Origin: Reyranella massiliensis 521
Lineage (GTDB): Bacteria > Pseudomonadota > Alphaproteobacteria > Reyranellales > Reyranellaceae
DNA length: 43,232 nucleotides
NCBI GenBank assembly: GCA_945862125.1
Contig: CAMAYC010000032.1
Span: 1 to 43,232, forward strand
Direction of reading: 5' to 3'
In this document: in pieces, positions 7,503-14,967 of the stretch
How positions within the stretch are numbered: the first letter of the stretch is position 1
How the letters are laid out: every line of letters starts with the position of its first letter
Translations under genes and position numbers: made by a program
The notes under the pieces: generated by a model
The model's database searches: none
Told to the model about the DNA's origin: nothing
The model's input: only the letters and a program-made list of their open reading frames with translations

Positions 7503-9581
7503 TCACCCGGCCTTGCGATCCATGACGATACAGCCAGATGCATCGATATGCGCGGTAAAACTGGCCGAAATGTAGGTCGAGGTCTCGTCCTCGGCCACGA
7601 TCGCGGGCCCGGCGAAGGCGCTGCCCGGCGGCAGCTTTTCGCGGCGATACACCGGGACCTCGGTCGTCCGTCCGCTGCGGCCGTCGAATACGGGCCGATG
7701 GCGAGCCGGCACCGGCGGCGGCATCTTGGGTGCGGCGCCTTGGACGGCTGGCAGCTTGGTCTCGGTCGAGACCTGCACCGACCAGCTCAGGATTTCTATG
7801 GCGGCGTTGGGAATGTGCCGTTCGAACAGCGCCGCATAGTCGCGTTCGTAGGACGCGCGCAGCGCCTCGGCATCGCTCGCAACCAGCGGCCGCTGTGGCA
7901 GCACGACCATGATTTCGTGGCCCTGGCCGATATAGCGCATGAAGGCCACGCGGCGCTCGAAGGTCTTCATGCCGCGTGCACCTGGCGCCACCAGCGCCGT
8001 CGCCTCGATGCTCATCTCGCCCAGGAGCTCCGAGGCTGAGGCACCATCAAACGCATCGAGCCGCATGTAGCGGCTGCGCACCAGTTCGAAGGAAACGGGT
8101 GCTGCCAGAAAGCCCACCGCCGAGCCGACACCGGCATTGGGCGGCACGATCACACGTTGGACGCCGATCTTCTCGGCGACGCGCGCAGCATGCAGCGGCG
8201 CGCCGCCACCGAAAGCGATCAGATTGTACTGGTTGACCACGGCACCGCGCTCGACGGCATGCACACGGGCGGCACTGGCCATGTTCTCCGACACCATCTC
8301 GTAGACGGCATAAGCCGCCATGTCGGTCGACAGACCCAAACCCTCGGCGATGTCGCGGTCGAGCGCGCCCTTGGCAGCCTCGAGATCGAGCGGGATCGTG
8401 CCACCGGCGAAATCCTTGGGATCGATCGTGCCCAGCACGACATTGGCGTCAGTCACCGCGGGGTGACGGCCGCCTCGGCCATAGCAGGCCGGTCCCGGCT
8501 CGGCGCCGGCACTCTCCGGGCCCACCGTCACGCGCTTCAGCGCGTCGAGGCGCGCGATCGAGCCGCCCCCTGCCCCGATCTCGACCATCTCGATCACCGG
8601 GATGCGCACGGGCAGGCCGGATCCCTTGAGGAAGCGGGCGGCGCGGTCGACCTCGAACAGCCGCGCGGTGTGCGGCGTGAAATCGTCGATCAGGCAGATC
8701 TTCGCCGTCGTGCCCCCCATATCGTAGCTGAGCGCGCGCTTTTCGCCGGCGCGGGCCGCCATTTGTGCAGCAAAAATCGCGCCGCCAGCCGGGCCCGACT
8801 CGATCAGCCGCACGGGAAAGCGCCGCGCCGTCTCGATGGCAGTGAGGCCGCCGCCCGACGTCACGAGATAGATCGTGCCGTTGAAATCCTCGGCAGCGAG
8901 GGCTGCCTGCATGCGCGCCAGGTAGGAATCCATGAGCGGCTGCACGTAGGCATTGGCCACGGCGGTCGAGGTCCGCTCGTACTCCCGCACCTCGGGACAG
9001 ACCTCGCTGGAAAGCGTGACTCGGAGGGTGGGTTGCTCAGCCACCAGGATCTCGCGCGTGCGCCGTTCGTGGGCTGGATTGACATAGGCGTGCATGAACG
9101 CCACGGCCACGCTTTCGATGCCCTGCCTGCCGAGTTCGGTGGCCACCGCCCGCACCGCGGCCTCGTCGAGGGCCAGCCGCACCTTGCCGTGCACATCCAT
9201 GCGCTCGGCGACCGTGAAGCGCAGCGCCCGCGGCACCAGCGGCCGCGGCTTTTCGATGGTAAGGTCGTACTGGTCGTATCGGCTCTCGTTGGCGATATCG
9301 AGGACGTCACGGAACCCTTCGGTAGCAATCAGCGCAGTGCGAGCTCCCCGGCGCTCGATCACCGCGTTGGTCGCGAGCGTCGTGCCGTGCACGAACACAT
9401 CGACGTCACCGAAGCTGCGCCCGGCATCACCCAGGATCAGCCGCACGCCGTCGAGAACCGCCTCTTCCGGCCGCTGCGGCGTCGTCAGCAGCTTTCGCGT
9501 CAGCCGCCTTGCGTCGTCCTCCAAGACCACGTCCGTAAACGTGCCGCCGATATCGACGGCAATGCGCAAATCCTTGACCAC
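7503..9581 (-). CDS. hyuA: Hydantoinase A/5-oxoprolinase family protein (HyuA)
   Basis: A 692-residue ATP-dependent subunit of the hydantoinase/oxoprolinase/acetone-carboxylase family. The N-terminal domain begins with the phosphate-binding motif RIAVDIGGTFTDVVL at residues 6-20, followed by VFVHGTTLATNAVIER. The central actin-like ATPase part has SYDMGGTTAKICLID near 283-297 and GAGGGSIA. The C-terminal domain includes FGGGAPLHAARVAE and VPPNAGVGSAVGFL. The GTG at 9581 is chosen because a GGAG Shine-Dalgarno sits five bases upstream; another in-frame GTG at 9587 would add two residues. It phosphorylates and opens a cyclic amide with HyuB. It is the first gene of the minus-strand catabolic operon, facing the channel gene across about 110 bases. 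Confidence 0.93.
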   Translation of the reverse strand: MVKDLRIAVDIGGTFTDVVLEDDARRLTRKLLTTPQRPEEAVLDGVRLILGDAGRSFGDVDVFVHGTTLATNAVIERRGARTALIATEGFRDVLDIANESRYDQYDLTIEKPRPLVPRALRFTVAERMDVHGKVRLALDEAAVRAVATELGRQGIESVAVAFMHAYVNPAHERRTREILVAEQPTLRVTLSSEVCPEVREYERTSTAVANAYVQPLMDSYLARMQAALAAEDFNGTIYLVTSGGGLTAIETARRFPVRLIESGPAGGAIFAAQMAARAGEKRALSYDMGGTTAKICLIDDFTPHTARLFEVDRAARFLKGSGLPVRIPVIEMVEIGAGGGSIARLDALKRVTVGPESAGAEPGPACYGRGGRHPAVTDANVVLGTIDPKDFAGGTIPLDLEAAKGALDRDIAEGLGLSTDMAAYAVYEMVSENMASAARVHAVERGAVVNQYNLIAFGGGAPLHAARVAEKIGVQRVIVPPNAGVGSAVGFLAAPVSFELVRSRYMRLDAFDGASASELLGEMSIEATALVAPGARGMKTFERRVAFMRYIGQGHEIMVVLPQRPLVASDAEALRASYERDYAALFERHIPNAAIEILSWSVQVSTETKLPAVQGAAPKMPPPVPARHRPVFDGRSGRTTEVPVYRREKLPPGSAFAGPAIVAEDETSTYISASFTAHIDASGCIVMDRKAG

Positions 9582-9630
9582 CTTCACTCCAGACCCTGTC
9601 CCCAGATCGCCATGCTGCGATGCGGGCGCG

Positions 9631-9683
9631 ACCGTAGACCGGCCTCCCCCGCGTTGCAATTCGCAGGCCAGGGCGCTTATGGT
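9631..9683. promoter_or_regulatory. Candidate divergent promoter sharing one palindromic TTGCAA box
   Basis: The self-complementary hexamer TTGCAA at 9654-9659 can serve as a -35 box in both directions. Minus: 17 bases to TACGGT (9636-9631) for hyuA. Plus: 18 bases to TATGGT (9678-9683) for the channel gene. Both -10 candidates keep the TAnnnT positions. The pattern is seen in sequence; activity is a guess. Confidence 0.35.
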
Positions 9684-9692
9684 CGCTCTGTG

Positions 9693-10883
9693 ATGGCCCC
9701 GGCCTCCAGTCTTCGCGCTCGCATTCATGCGCTGCTGCACTTCACCGAACCCAGCGACGCCGGGCGTCGGTGGCGGGCGCTGCATCTGCTCGTGCTGGGC
9801 GTCGGCCTGTCCGCCGTCATGCTGCTGTCGATCGAGGACCTGCCGCTCGACGCGCGAAATGGCCTGCGGTACGCAATCGGGGTCGTCGCGGTCCTGTTCT
9901 TCGTCGAATACGTCGTGCGCCTCTGGACCGCGCCGGAAACATCGCGTTACGGCGAAAGCTCGGCGACGATGGCGCGGCTGCACTGGGCGATATCGCTCCC
10001 AGGCCTGATTGGGTTACTGGCGACCGTGCCGGTGTTCATGTGGTTGGCCGGCTATCGCATCGTCGATTCAGACGCCGCCTCGGTCTTTTGCGTTCTCTGG
10101 ATCCTCAAGCTCGGCATGCATGCGCCGGCGCTCGGAACGTTGGCCCGGGTCGTGTCGAACGAACGTGCGCCGATCGCTGGCGTCATCGTTCTGTTCTTCA
10201 TCGTCCTGGTGATCGCCGCGACCGCCGCGCACCTCCTCGAGCGCGTCCGCCAACCCGAGGCCTTCGGCAGCCTGCCCAATGCGCTTTGGTGGGCGGTCGT
10301 GACACTGACGACGACAGGCTACGGCGATGTCGTACCACTCACGGTCGGGGGCCGCATGGTCGGCTCCGTACTGATGATCAGCGGCATTACTGTGCTTGCC
10401 ATCATGACCGGCGTGCTGGCGACCGGCTTCGCCCAGGAAGAACGCCGGCGCGAATATCTCAGGGTGTGGCAGCAGGTGGCGCGCGTGCCGATCTTCGCCG
10501 CCTTGGGCGTCGTCACCCTGTCGGAGATCGTTGGTAAACTGCGGACGCGCTATTATCCTTCCCGCATCGTCATCGTGCGACGAGGCGATCCCGGCGACTC
10601 GATGTTCTTCATCTCCAGCGGCGAGGTCGAGGTCCGCCTGCCTAACGGAGGCGTGGTCAGACTGGGCGAGGGTGCTTTCTTCGGCGAGATGGCGCTGCTG
10701 GAACGTCAACCGCGCAGCGCCACTGTCGCAACCACGAAGCCAACCACGCTGCTGGTCCTCTATGCCAGCGACTTCTACGAAATTGCCTCGCATATCCCAG
10801 CCCTGGCCGAAGCCGTCGAGAACGAGGCCAAGCGCCGGCGCGAGGAAAATGTCGAGCGCACCTCAGGCGAACCCAAGAGATGA
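9693..10883 (+). CDS. Cyclic-nucleotide-gated potassium channel (MloK1-like)
   Basis: A 396-residue six-segment ion channel. Membrane helices S1-S4 run from about residue 30 to 155, S5 is at 160-182, the pore helix and selectivity filter TTTGYGD are at 206-212, and S6 is at 222-246. A cyclic-nucleotide-binding domain follows (about 268-385) with the phosphate-binding cassette FFGEMALLERQPRSATV, including Glu332 and Arg341. The architecture and length match MlotiK1 from Mesorhizobium, a cAMP-gated K+ channel. S4 has few positive charges, so voltage gating is unlikely. The start is ATG at 9693; there is no Shine-Dalgarno, and a -10-like box ends only nine bases upstream, so the mRNA may be leaderless. 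Its stop overlaps the next gene's ATG in ATGA, an odd pairing with a flavoprotein. Confidence 0.93.
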   Translation: MAPASSLRARIHALLHFTEPSDAGRRWRALHLLVLGVGLSAVMLLSIEDLPLDARNGLRYAIGVVAVLFFVEYVVRLWTAPETSRYGESSATMARLHWAISLPGLIGLLATVPVFMWLAGYRIVDSDAASVFCVLWILKLGMHAPALGTLARVVSNERAPIAGVIVLFFIVLVIAATAAHLLERVRQPEAFGSLPNALWWAVVTLTTTGYGDVVPLTVGGRMVGSVLMISGITVLAIMTGVLATGFAQEERRREYLRVWQQVARVPIFAALGVVTLSEIVGKLRTRYYPSRIVIVRRGDPGDSMFFISSGEVEVRLPNGGVVRLGEGAFFGEMALLERQPRSATVATTKPTTLLVLYASDFYEIASHIPALAEAVENEAKRRREENVERTSGEPKR

Positions 10884-12568
10884 TCGAGACCGACCTGCTG
10901 GTGGTAGGCTCCGGCGCTGCCGGATTTGCCGCTGCCCTTACCGCCTCGCATGCCGGGCTGAGCGTGTTGATGGTCGAAAAGGAACCGCAGTTTGGCGGCT
11001 CGACCGCCTACTCGGCCGGCGTTATCTGGATTCCCGGCAATCGGCATGGCCGCGCGCTCGGCATCGCCGATTCGAAGGAAGAGGCGCTCATCTACCTGCA
11101 GCAGGAGGCCGGCAATCGGCTGAATCTCGAACTGGCCAATGCGTTCCTCGACAACTGCAATCCCGCCGTCGAGTTCATCGAGAGCAACACGTACGTCCGC
11201 TACGAGGCTGTGCCGATCTGGGCCGACTATCATCCGACCAAACCCGGCGCCGCCCAGGGCGGCCGCTCGCTACTGCCGCTGCCATTCGATGGACGGCGCC
11301 TCGGCCGGCGCTTCGCCGACCTGCGTGCGCCACTAAAGACCATGATGGCGTTCGGCGGCATGATGCTGGGCCGCGGCGACCTGCCCCATGTCTTCAGAAT
11401 GACCCGCTCCCTGCGTTCGGCGCTGCACGTCGCAGGGATGACGGCGCGCTATGCGCGCGACCGGATGAGTCACGCGCGCGGCACGAGACTCGCCAACGGC
11501 AACGCCTTGATCGCGGCGCTGGCGCTTTCGGCCGAGGAACGCGGCATCGATCTCTGGCTCGCAAGTCCGGTCGTCGAGCTGATCCAGCGCGACGGCGCCG
11601 TGGTCGGTGCGATCGTGCAGCGCGACGGCAAGCGCGAGGAGATCAAAGCAAAGCGCGGCGTGGTTTTGGCCTGCGGCGGCTTCCCCGCCGACGACGAGCT
11701 GAAACGCCGGTACTACGGCCACGTCCGCGACGGCCGCCGCCATCGTTCGGCGCCGCCGCCCGGCAATCGCGGTGACGGTATCCGCCTCGGCCAGACCGTT
11801 GGCGGCGCGTTGGCCGAGGATGTTGCCTATGCGGCGGCGTGGGTGCCGGTGTCGCTCGTGCCACAGCCCGACGGCTCGACCTTGCCGTTCCCGCACTTCT
11901 ACGAGCGCGGCAAACCGGGCTACATCACGGTCGATGCGACCGGCCGGCGGTTCACCAACGAATCGGCCTCCTACCATGACTTCGTCCCGGCCATGGTCGA
12001 GGCCTGCCGCGGCCTCGACGAGACGAGCTGCTGGCTGGTGTGCGATCACCGCGCTATCCGCCGCTACGGTATGGGCGCCATCGGACCGGCACCGCTGCCG
12101 CTCGGGCCGCATCTCAAGAGCGGCTACCTGGTCGCCGCCCCGGACTGGGCGGCGCTCGCCGCCAGGATCGGCGTCTCTGCAGAGACACTGCAGGCCACCA
12201 TCACGCGTTTCAACGCCAATGCCGCGCGCGGCGAGGATCCGGATTTCGGCAAAGGCACGGATGCCTATCACCGCTTCAACGGCGATCCCACGCACGGCCC
12301 CAATCCCTGCCTAGCCCCCCTGGTTCGGGGCCCATTCTACGCCATGAAGCTAATCCCGGGCGATATCGGCACCTTCCTAGGGCTGCGGGTGGACGGCCAC
12401 GCGCGGGTGCTGGACGACCAGGGAGCCCCTATTTCCGGCCTTTATGCGGCCGGAAATGACATGACCAGCGTCATGGGCGGCACCTATCCCGGGGCCGGCA
12501 TCACCATTGGCCCGGCCCTCACCTTCGGCTATATCGCGGCCCGACACGCGGCCTCCGCTGGCCGTTAA
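10880..12568 (+). CDS. FAD-dependent oxidoreductase, 3-ketosteroid dehydrogenase/fumarate reductase flavoprotein family
   Basis: A 562-residue flavoprotein. The N-terminal Rossmann motif is LLVVGSGAAGFAAALTA (about 6-22), with the ribose-binding acidic residue in MVEKE and the FAD contact GGSTAYSAGVIWIPGN typical of KstD-like enzymes. Later blocks are GVVLACGGFPAD, GYITVDATGRRFTNES and the C-terminal FAD motif GLYAAGNDMTSVMGGTYPGAGITIGPALTFGY. Family members dehydrogenate 3-ketosteroids or reduce fumarate-like acids. The substrate here is unknown and no steroid genes lie nearby. It is translationally coupled to the K+ channel by ATGA. Three families fit (KstD, fumarate-reductase-like, tricarballylate dehydrogenase-like); KstD-like is the best guess. 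Confidence 0.85.
   Translation: MIETDLLVVGSGAAGFAAALTASHAGLSVLMVEKEPQFGGSTAYSAGVIWIPGNRHGRALGIADSKEEALIYLQQEAGNRLNLELANAFLDNCNPAVEFIESNTYVRYEAVPIWADYHPTKPGAAQGGRSLLPLPFDGRRLGRRFADLRAPLKTMMAFGGMMLGRGDLPHVFRMTRSLRSALHVAGMTARYARDRMSHARGTRLANGNALIAALALSAEERGIDLWLASPVVELIQRDGAVVGAIVQRDGKREEIKAKRGVVLACGGFPADDELKRRYYGHVRDGRRHRSAPPPGNRGDGIRLGQTVGGALAEDVAYAAAWVPVSLVPQPDGSTLPFPHFYERGKPGYITVDATGRRFTNESASYHDFVPAMVEACRGLDETSCWLVCDHRAIRRYGMGAIGPAPLPLGPHLKSGYLVAAPDWAALAARIGVSAETLQATITRFNANAARGEDPDFGKGTDAYHRFNGDPTHGPNPCLAPLVRGPFYAMKLIPGDIGTFLGLRVDGHARVLDDQGAPISGLYAAGNDMTSVMGGTYPGAGITIGPALTFGYIAARHAASAGR
12432..12456 (+). repeat. Perfect 9-bp inverted repeat inside the flavoprotein gene
   Basis: TTTCCGGCC at 12432-12440 and GGCCGGAAA at 12448-12456 are exact inverse copies around a 7-base loop. 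It falls in the codons for the conserved FAD motif (SGLYAAGN), so the protein sequence alone may explain much of it. There is no T-run, so it is not a terminator. Confidence 0.6.
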
Positions 12569-12595
12569 CGCTTTTTGCCAACGGATGTCCTCCGA

Positions 12596-14002
12596 ATGTC
12601 GCTGATCACGCCCGTCATCCTGGTTGGAGGCTCAGGCAAGCGCCTGTGGCCCCTGTCACGCGAGAGCATGCCGAAGCAGTTCGTACCCTTGCTCGGCAAG
12701 CAATCGACCTTCCAGCAGACGCTGCTGCGCGTGGCAGACCGTACGCTGTTCGGCAAACCCGTGATCGCGACCAACGACGCCTATCGTTTCATGTGCGAAA
12801 GCCAGGCCAAGGACATAGGCGTGGAGATCGATATCCTGGTCGAGCCGTCACGCCGTGACTCAGGCCCTGCCATGGCCGCCGCCGCAGCCTACACACGTGG
12901 GCTCGGCGCCAAGGCCGTGCTGGCGCTGGCGTCGGATCATCTGGTGATCGGCATCGAGGAATTCCTCGCCGGCTGCCGCGAAGGCCTTGCCGCGGTCGAG
13001 AAGGGTGGCATCGTCACCTTCGGCATTCCGCCGACGGAACCCAAGACCGACTATGGCTACATCCGCCCCGGCAGCGAGCGTATCGGCCCGGTGATGAAGG
13101 TTGCCGCCTTCGTCGAAAAGCCCAACGCCCAGACGGCGCTTCGCTACATTGCCGAAGGCCTGTTGTGGAACAGCGGCAACTTCCTGTTCGCGCCCGAACT
13201 GCTGCTCTCCGAGATGGCGCGCTTCGAGCCCGCCATGGCCGCTGCCGCTGAGGAAGCCGTAGCCAAGGCCAAGAAAAACGGCTCGACCGTGTTCCTGGAT
13301 GCCGAGGCCTTCGCCAAGGCGCCGGCCAAGTCGATCGACTACGCCGTGATGGAGCGCACCGACAAATGCTGGGTGGTCCCGGCCAAGTTCCGCTGGTCCG
13401 ACCTCGGCACCTGGGACGCCCTGCTCGATGTCGGCGAAGCCGACAGCGCTGGCAACGTCACCGAAGGCCCGGTCGAGCTCGACCACGTCCGCAATTCCTA
13501 CATCCGCTCCGACGGCCCGCTGACCGCCGTGATCGGTGTCGAGGATGTCGTCGTCGTGTCGATGAACGATGCCGTCCTGGTCGGCCATCGCGACAACCTC
13601 CCGCGCCTGAAGGACGTCGTGCAACGCATGTCGGACGGCAAGCATCGCGCTGCCACCGAGCATGCCGTGATGCACCGGCCCTGGGGCAGCTATCAGGATA
13701 TCGACCGCGGCGAGCGCTTCCGCGCCAAGCGGCTCACGGTCAAGCCGGGCGCCAAGCTCAGCCTGCAGAGCCACAACAGGCGTGCCGAGCACTGGGTTGT
13801 CGTGAAGGGTATCGCCGAGGTGACACTCGACGGCGAGATCATGACCCTGCACGAGAATGAATCGACCTACATCCCGATCGGCGGCATCCATCGCCTCGCC
13901 AACCCCGGCACCGAGCTGTTGGAGGTCGTCGAAGTCCAGACCGGCGACTATGTCGAAGAAGACGATATTGTCCGCTACGAAGACATCTACGCCCGGGTCT
14001 GA
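12596..14002 (+). CDS. manC: Mannose-1-phosphate guanylyltransferase / mannose-6-phosphate isomerase
   Basis: A 468-residue bifunctional type II enzyme that makes GDP-mannose in the cytoplasm. The N-terminal nucleotidyltransferase domain has the signature GGSGKRLWPLSRESMPKQF near residues 9-27 and the FVEKP motif. The C-terminal cupin (isomerase) domain has RPWGSYQDIDRGERF, KPGAKLSLQSHNRRAEHW and the metal-binding His/Glu pair in it. The ATG at 12596 is used; an in-frame TTG at 12575 would add seven residues with no better ribosome site. It follows the flavoprotein by 27 nt and precedes the amidinotransferase by 2 nt. GDP-mannose is a precursor for exopolysaccharide, O-antigen or glycolipid, which fits the convergent glycan operon at 14964-24961. 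Confidence 0.95.
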   Translation: MSLITPVILVGGSGKRLWPLSRESMPKQFVPLLGKQSTFQQTLLRVADRTLFGKPVIATNDAYRFMCESQAKDIGVEIDILVEPSRRDSGPAMAAAAAYTRGLGAKAVLALASDHLVIGIEEFLAGCREGLAAVEKGGIVTFGIPPTEPKTDYGYIRPGSERIGPVMKVAAFVEKPNAQTALRYIAEGLLWNSGNFLFAPELLLSEMARFEPAMAAAAEEAVAKAKKNGSTVFLDAEAFAKAPAKSIDYAVMERTDKCWVVPAKFRWSDLGTWDALLDVGEADSAGNVTEGPVELDHVRNSYIRSDGPLTAVIGVEDVVVVSMNDAVLVGHRDNLPRLKDVVQRMSDGKHRAATEHAVMHRPWGSYQDIDRGERFRAKRLTVKPGAKLSLQSHNRRAEHWVVVKGIAEVTLDGEIMTLHENESTYIPIGGIHRLANPGTELLEVVEVQTGDYVEEDDIVRYEDIYARV

Positions 14003-14004
14003 AC

Positions 14005-14967
14005 GTGCACTTTGGCGTCCATCATGAATGGGGCAAGTTGCGCGAGGTCGTGATCGGCATTTCGCCTGCCGAGGATTTCGTCGTCTTCTACGAAGAGTCG
14101 CAGCGCTGGCTGGTGCCACCCGGTGACGCGTTCAGCCGCCAGCACGCCGGCCGCCGCCTGATCGACATAGATCCCGAGTGGGCCACGCGCATCGAACGCC
14201 AGACTGACGCACTGGCCGAGTTGGTCGCCCGGGAGGGCATTGTCGTGCACCGACCGGAGCGCCTGAAAGGCGACGAGCGCACGTTCCTTGCCCCCAATGG
14301 TGAAGGCGCCCAGCTTTTTGCGCGGGACGGCATGATCGTGGTCGGCAACCACATCATTGATGCCTCCCTTCGACTGAAGTGCAGGCAGCGCGAGCGCTAT
14401 GGGTTGCGGCCGATCATCCAGCAGGTCGCGCAGCAACGCGGCGCGCGCTGGTCGAGCGTGCCGCTGGGTTCACCCGGCTGCGTCGACGGACCATTCCTTG
14501 AAGGCGGCGACACCCTCCTGAACGGCCATGAGATCTATGTCGGCATCTCGGGCTGCGCCTCTGATCTTGCTGGCGCGGACTGGCTGCAGGCGCTGCTGGG
14601 CGACGCATACCGGGTCATTCCTGTGGCGATGAAGTCGAACGTGCTCCATCTCGATTGCGCCATGGCGCTGATCAAGCCCGGCCTGCTTGTCTGGTGCCCA
14701 GAGAAGCTGATCGACGGCCTGCCGATGTCGCTGCGGGATTGGGATGCCATCACCGTCTCCAGGGATGAAGCGAACTTGCTGGCGACCAACGGCCTTGTGC
14801 TCGAGGAAGGCCGCATCATCGTCGATGCCGGCAATGCCCGCGTGATCGGAGAACTGCGCAGGCGCAAGGTCGACGTCATCCCGCTGCCGTTCGACGGTCC
14901 GATCAGCACCGGCGGTGGGCTCCGCTGCGCACATCATCCGCTGCTGCGGGAAAGCGCCTTGGCCTAG
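14005..14967 (+). CDS. Amidinotransferase family protein (AGAT/StrB/DDAH superfamily)
   Basis: A 320-residue guanidino-group-modifying enzyme. The N-terminus HHEWGKLREVVIGI matches the opening of arginine:glycine and inosamine amidinotransferases. Catalytic features are the acidic FLEGGDTLLNG block near residues 167-177, the histidine in VLHLDCAMAL near 214-223, and the nucleophilic cysteine in STGGGLRCAHHPL close to the C-terminus. Such enzymes move an amidino group from arginine to an amine, or hydrolyse guanidino compounds. The start is GTG at 14005, only two bases after manC, so co-translation is likely. The manC partnership hints that a sugar amine or lipid head group is the acceptor; that is inference. 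A hydrolase role (DDAH-like) is the main alternative. Its TAG shares CTAG with the opposing gene's stop. Confidence 0.82.
   Translation: MHFGVHHEWGKLREVVIGISPAEDFVVFYEESQRWLVPPGDAFSRQHAGRRLIDIDPEWATRIERQTDALAELVAREGIVVHRPERLKGDERTFLAPNGEGAQLFARDGMIVVGNHIIDASLRLKCRQRERYGLRPIIQQVAQQRGARWSSVPLGSPGCVDGPFLEGGDTLLNGHEIYVGISGCASDLAGADWLQALLGDAYRVIPVAMKSNVLHLDCAMALIKPGLLVWCPEKLIDGLPMSLRDWDAITVSRDEANLLATNGLVLEEGRIIVDAGNARVIGELRRRKVDVIPLPFDGPISTGGGLRCAHHPLLRESALA

Noticed and set aside
5642..7525. Long plus-strand open frame opposite hyuB and dctP
   Set aside because: Same kind of antisense shadow; no recognisable domain, while both minus-strand genes have strong family motifs.
9585..9587. Alternative GTG start for hyuA
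   Set aside because: It would add two residues, but the GGAG ribosome site overlaps it; the GTG at 9581 has the right spacing.
8157..9692. Open plus-strand reading frame upstream of and in frame with the K+ channel, antisense to hyuA
   Set aside because: The translation is low-complexity Arg/His/Gly-rich with no family resemblance and lies opposite a clear HyuA. The channel homology begins only at ATG 9693.
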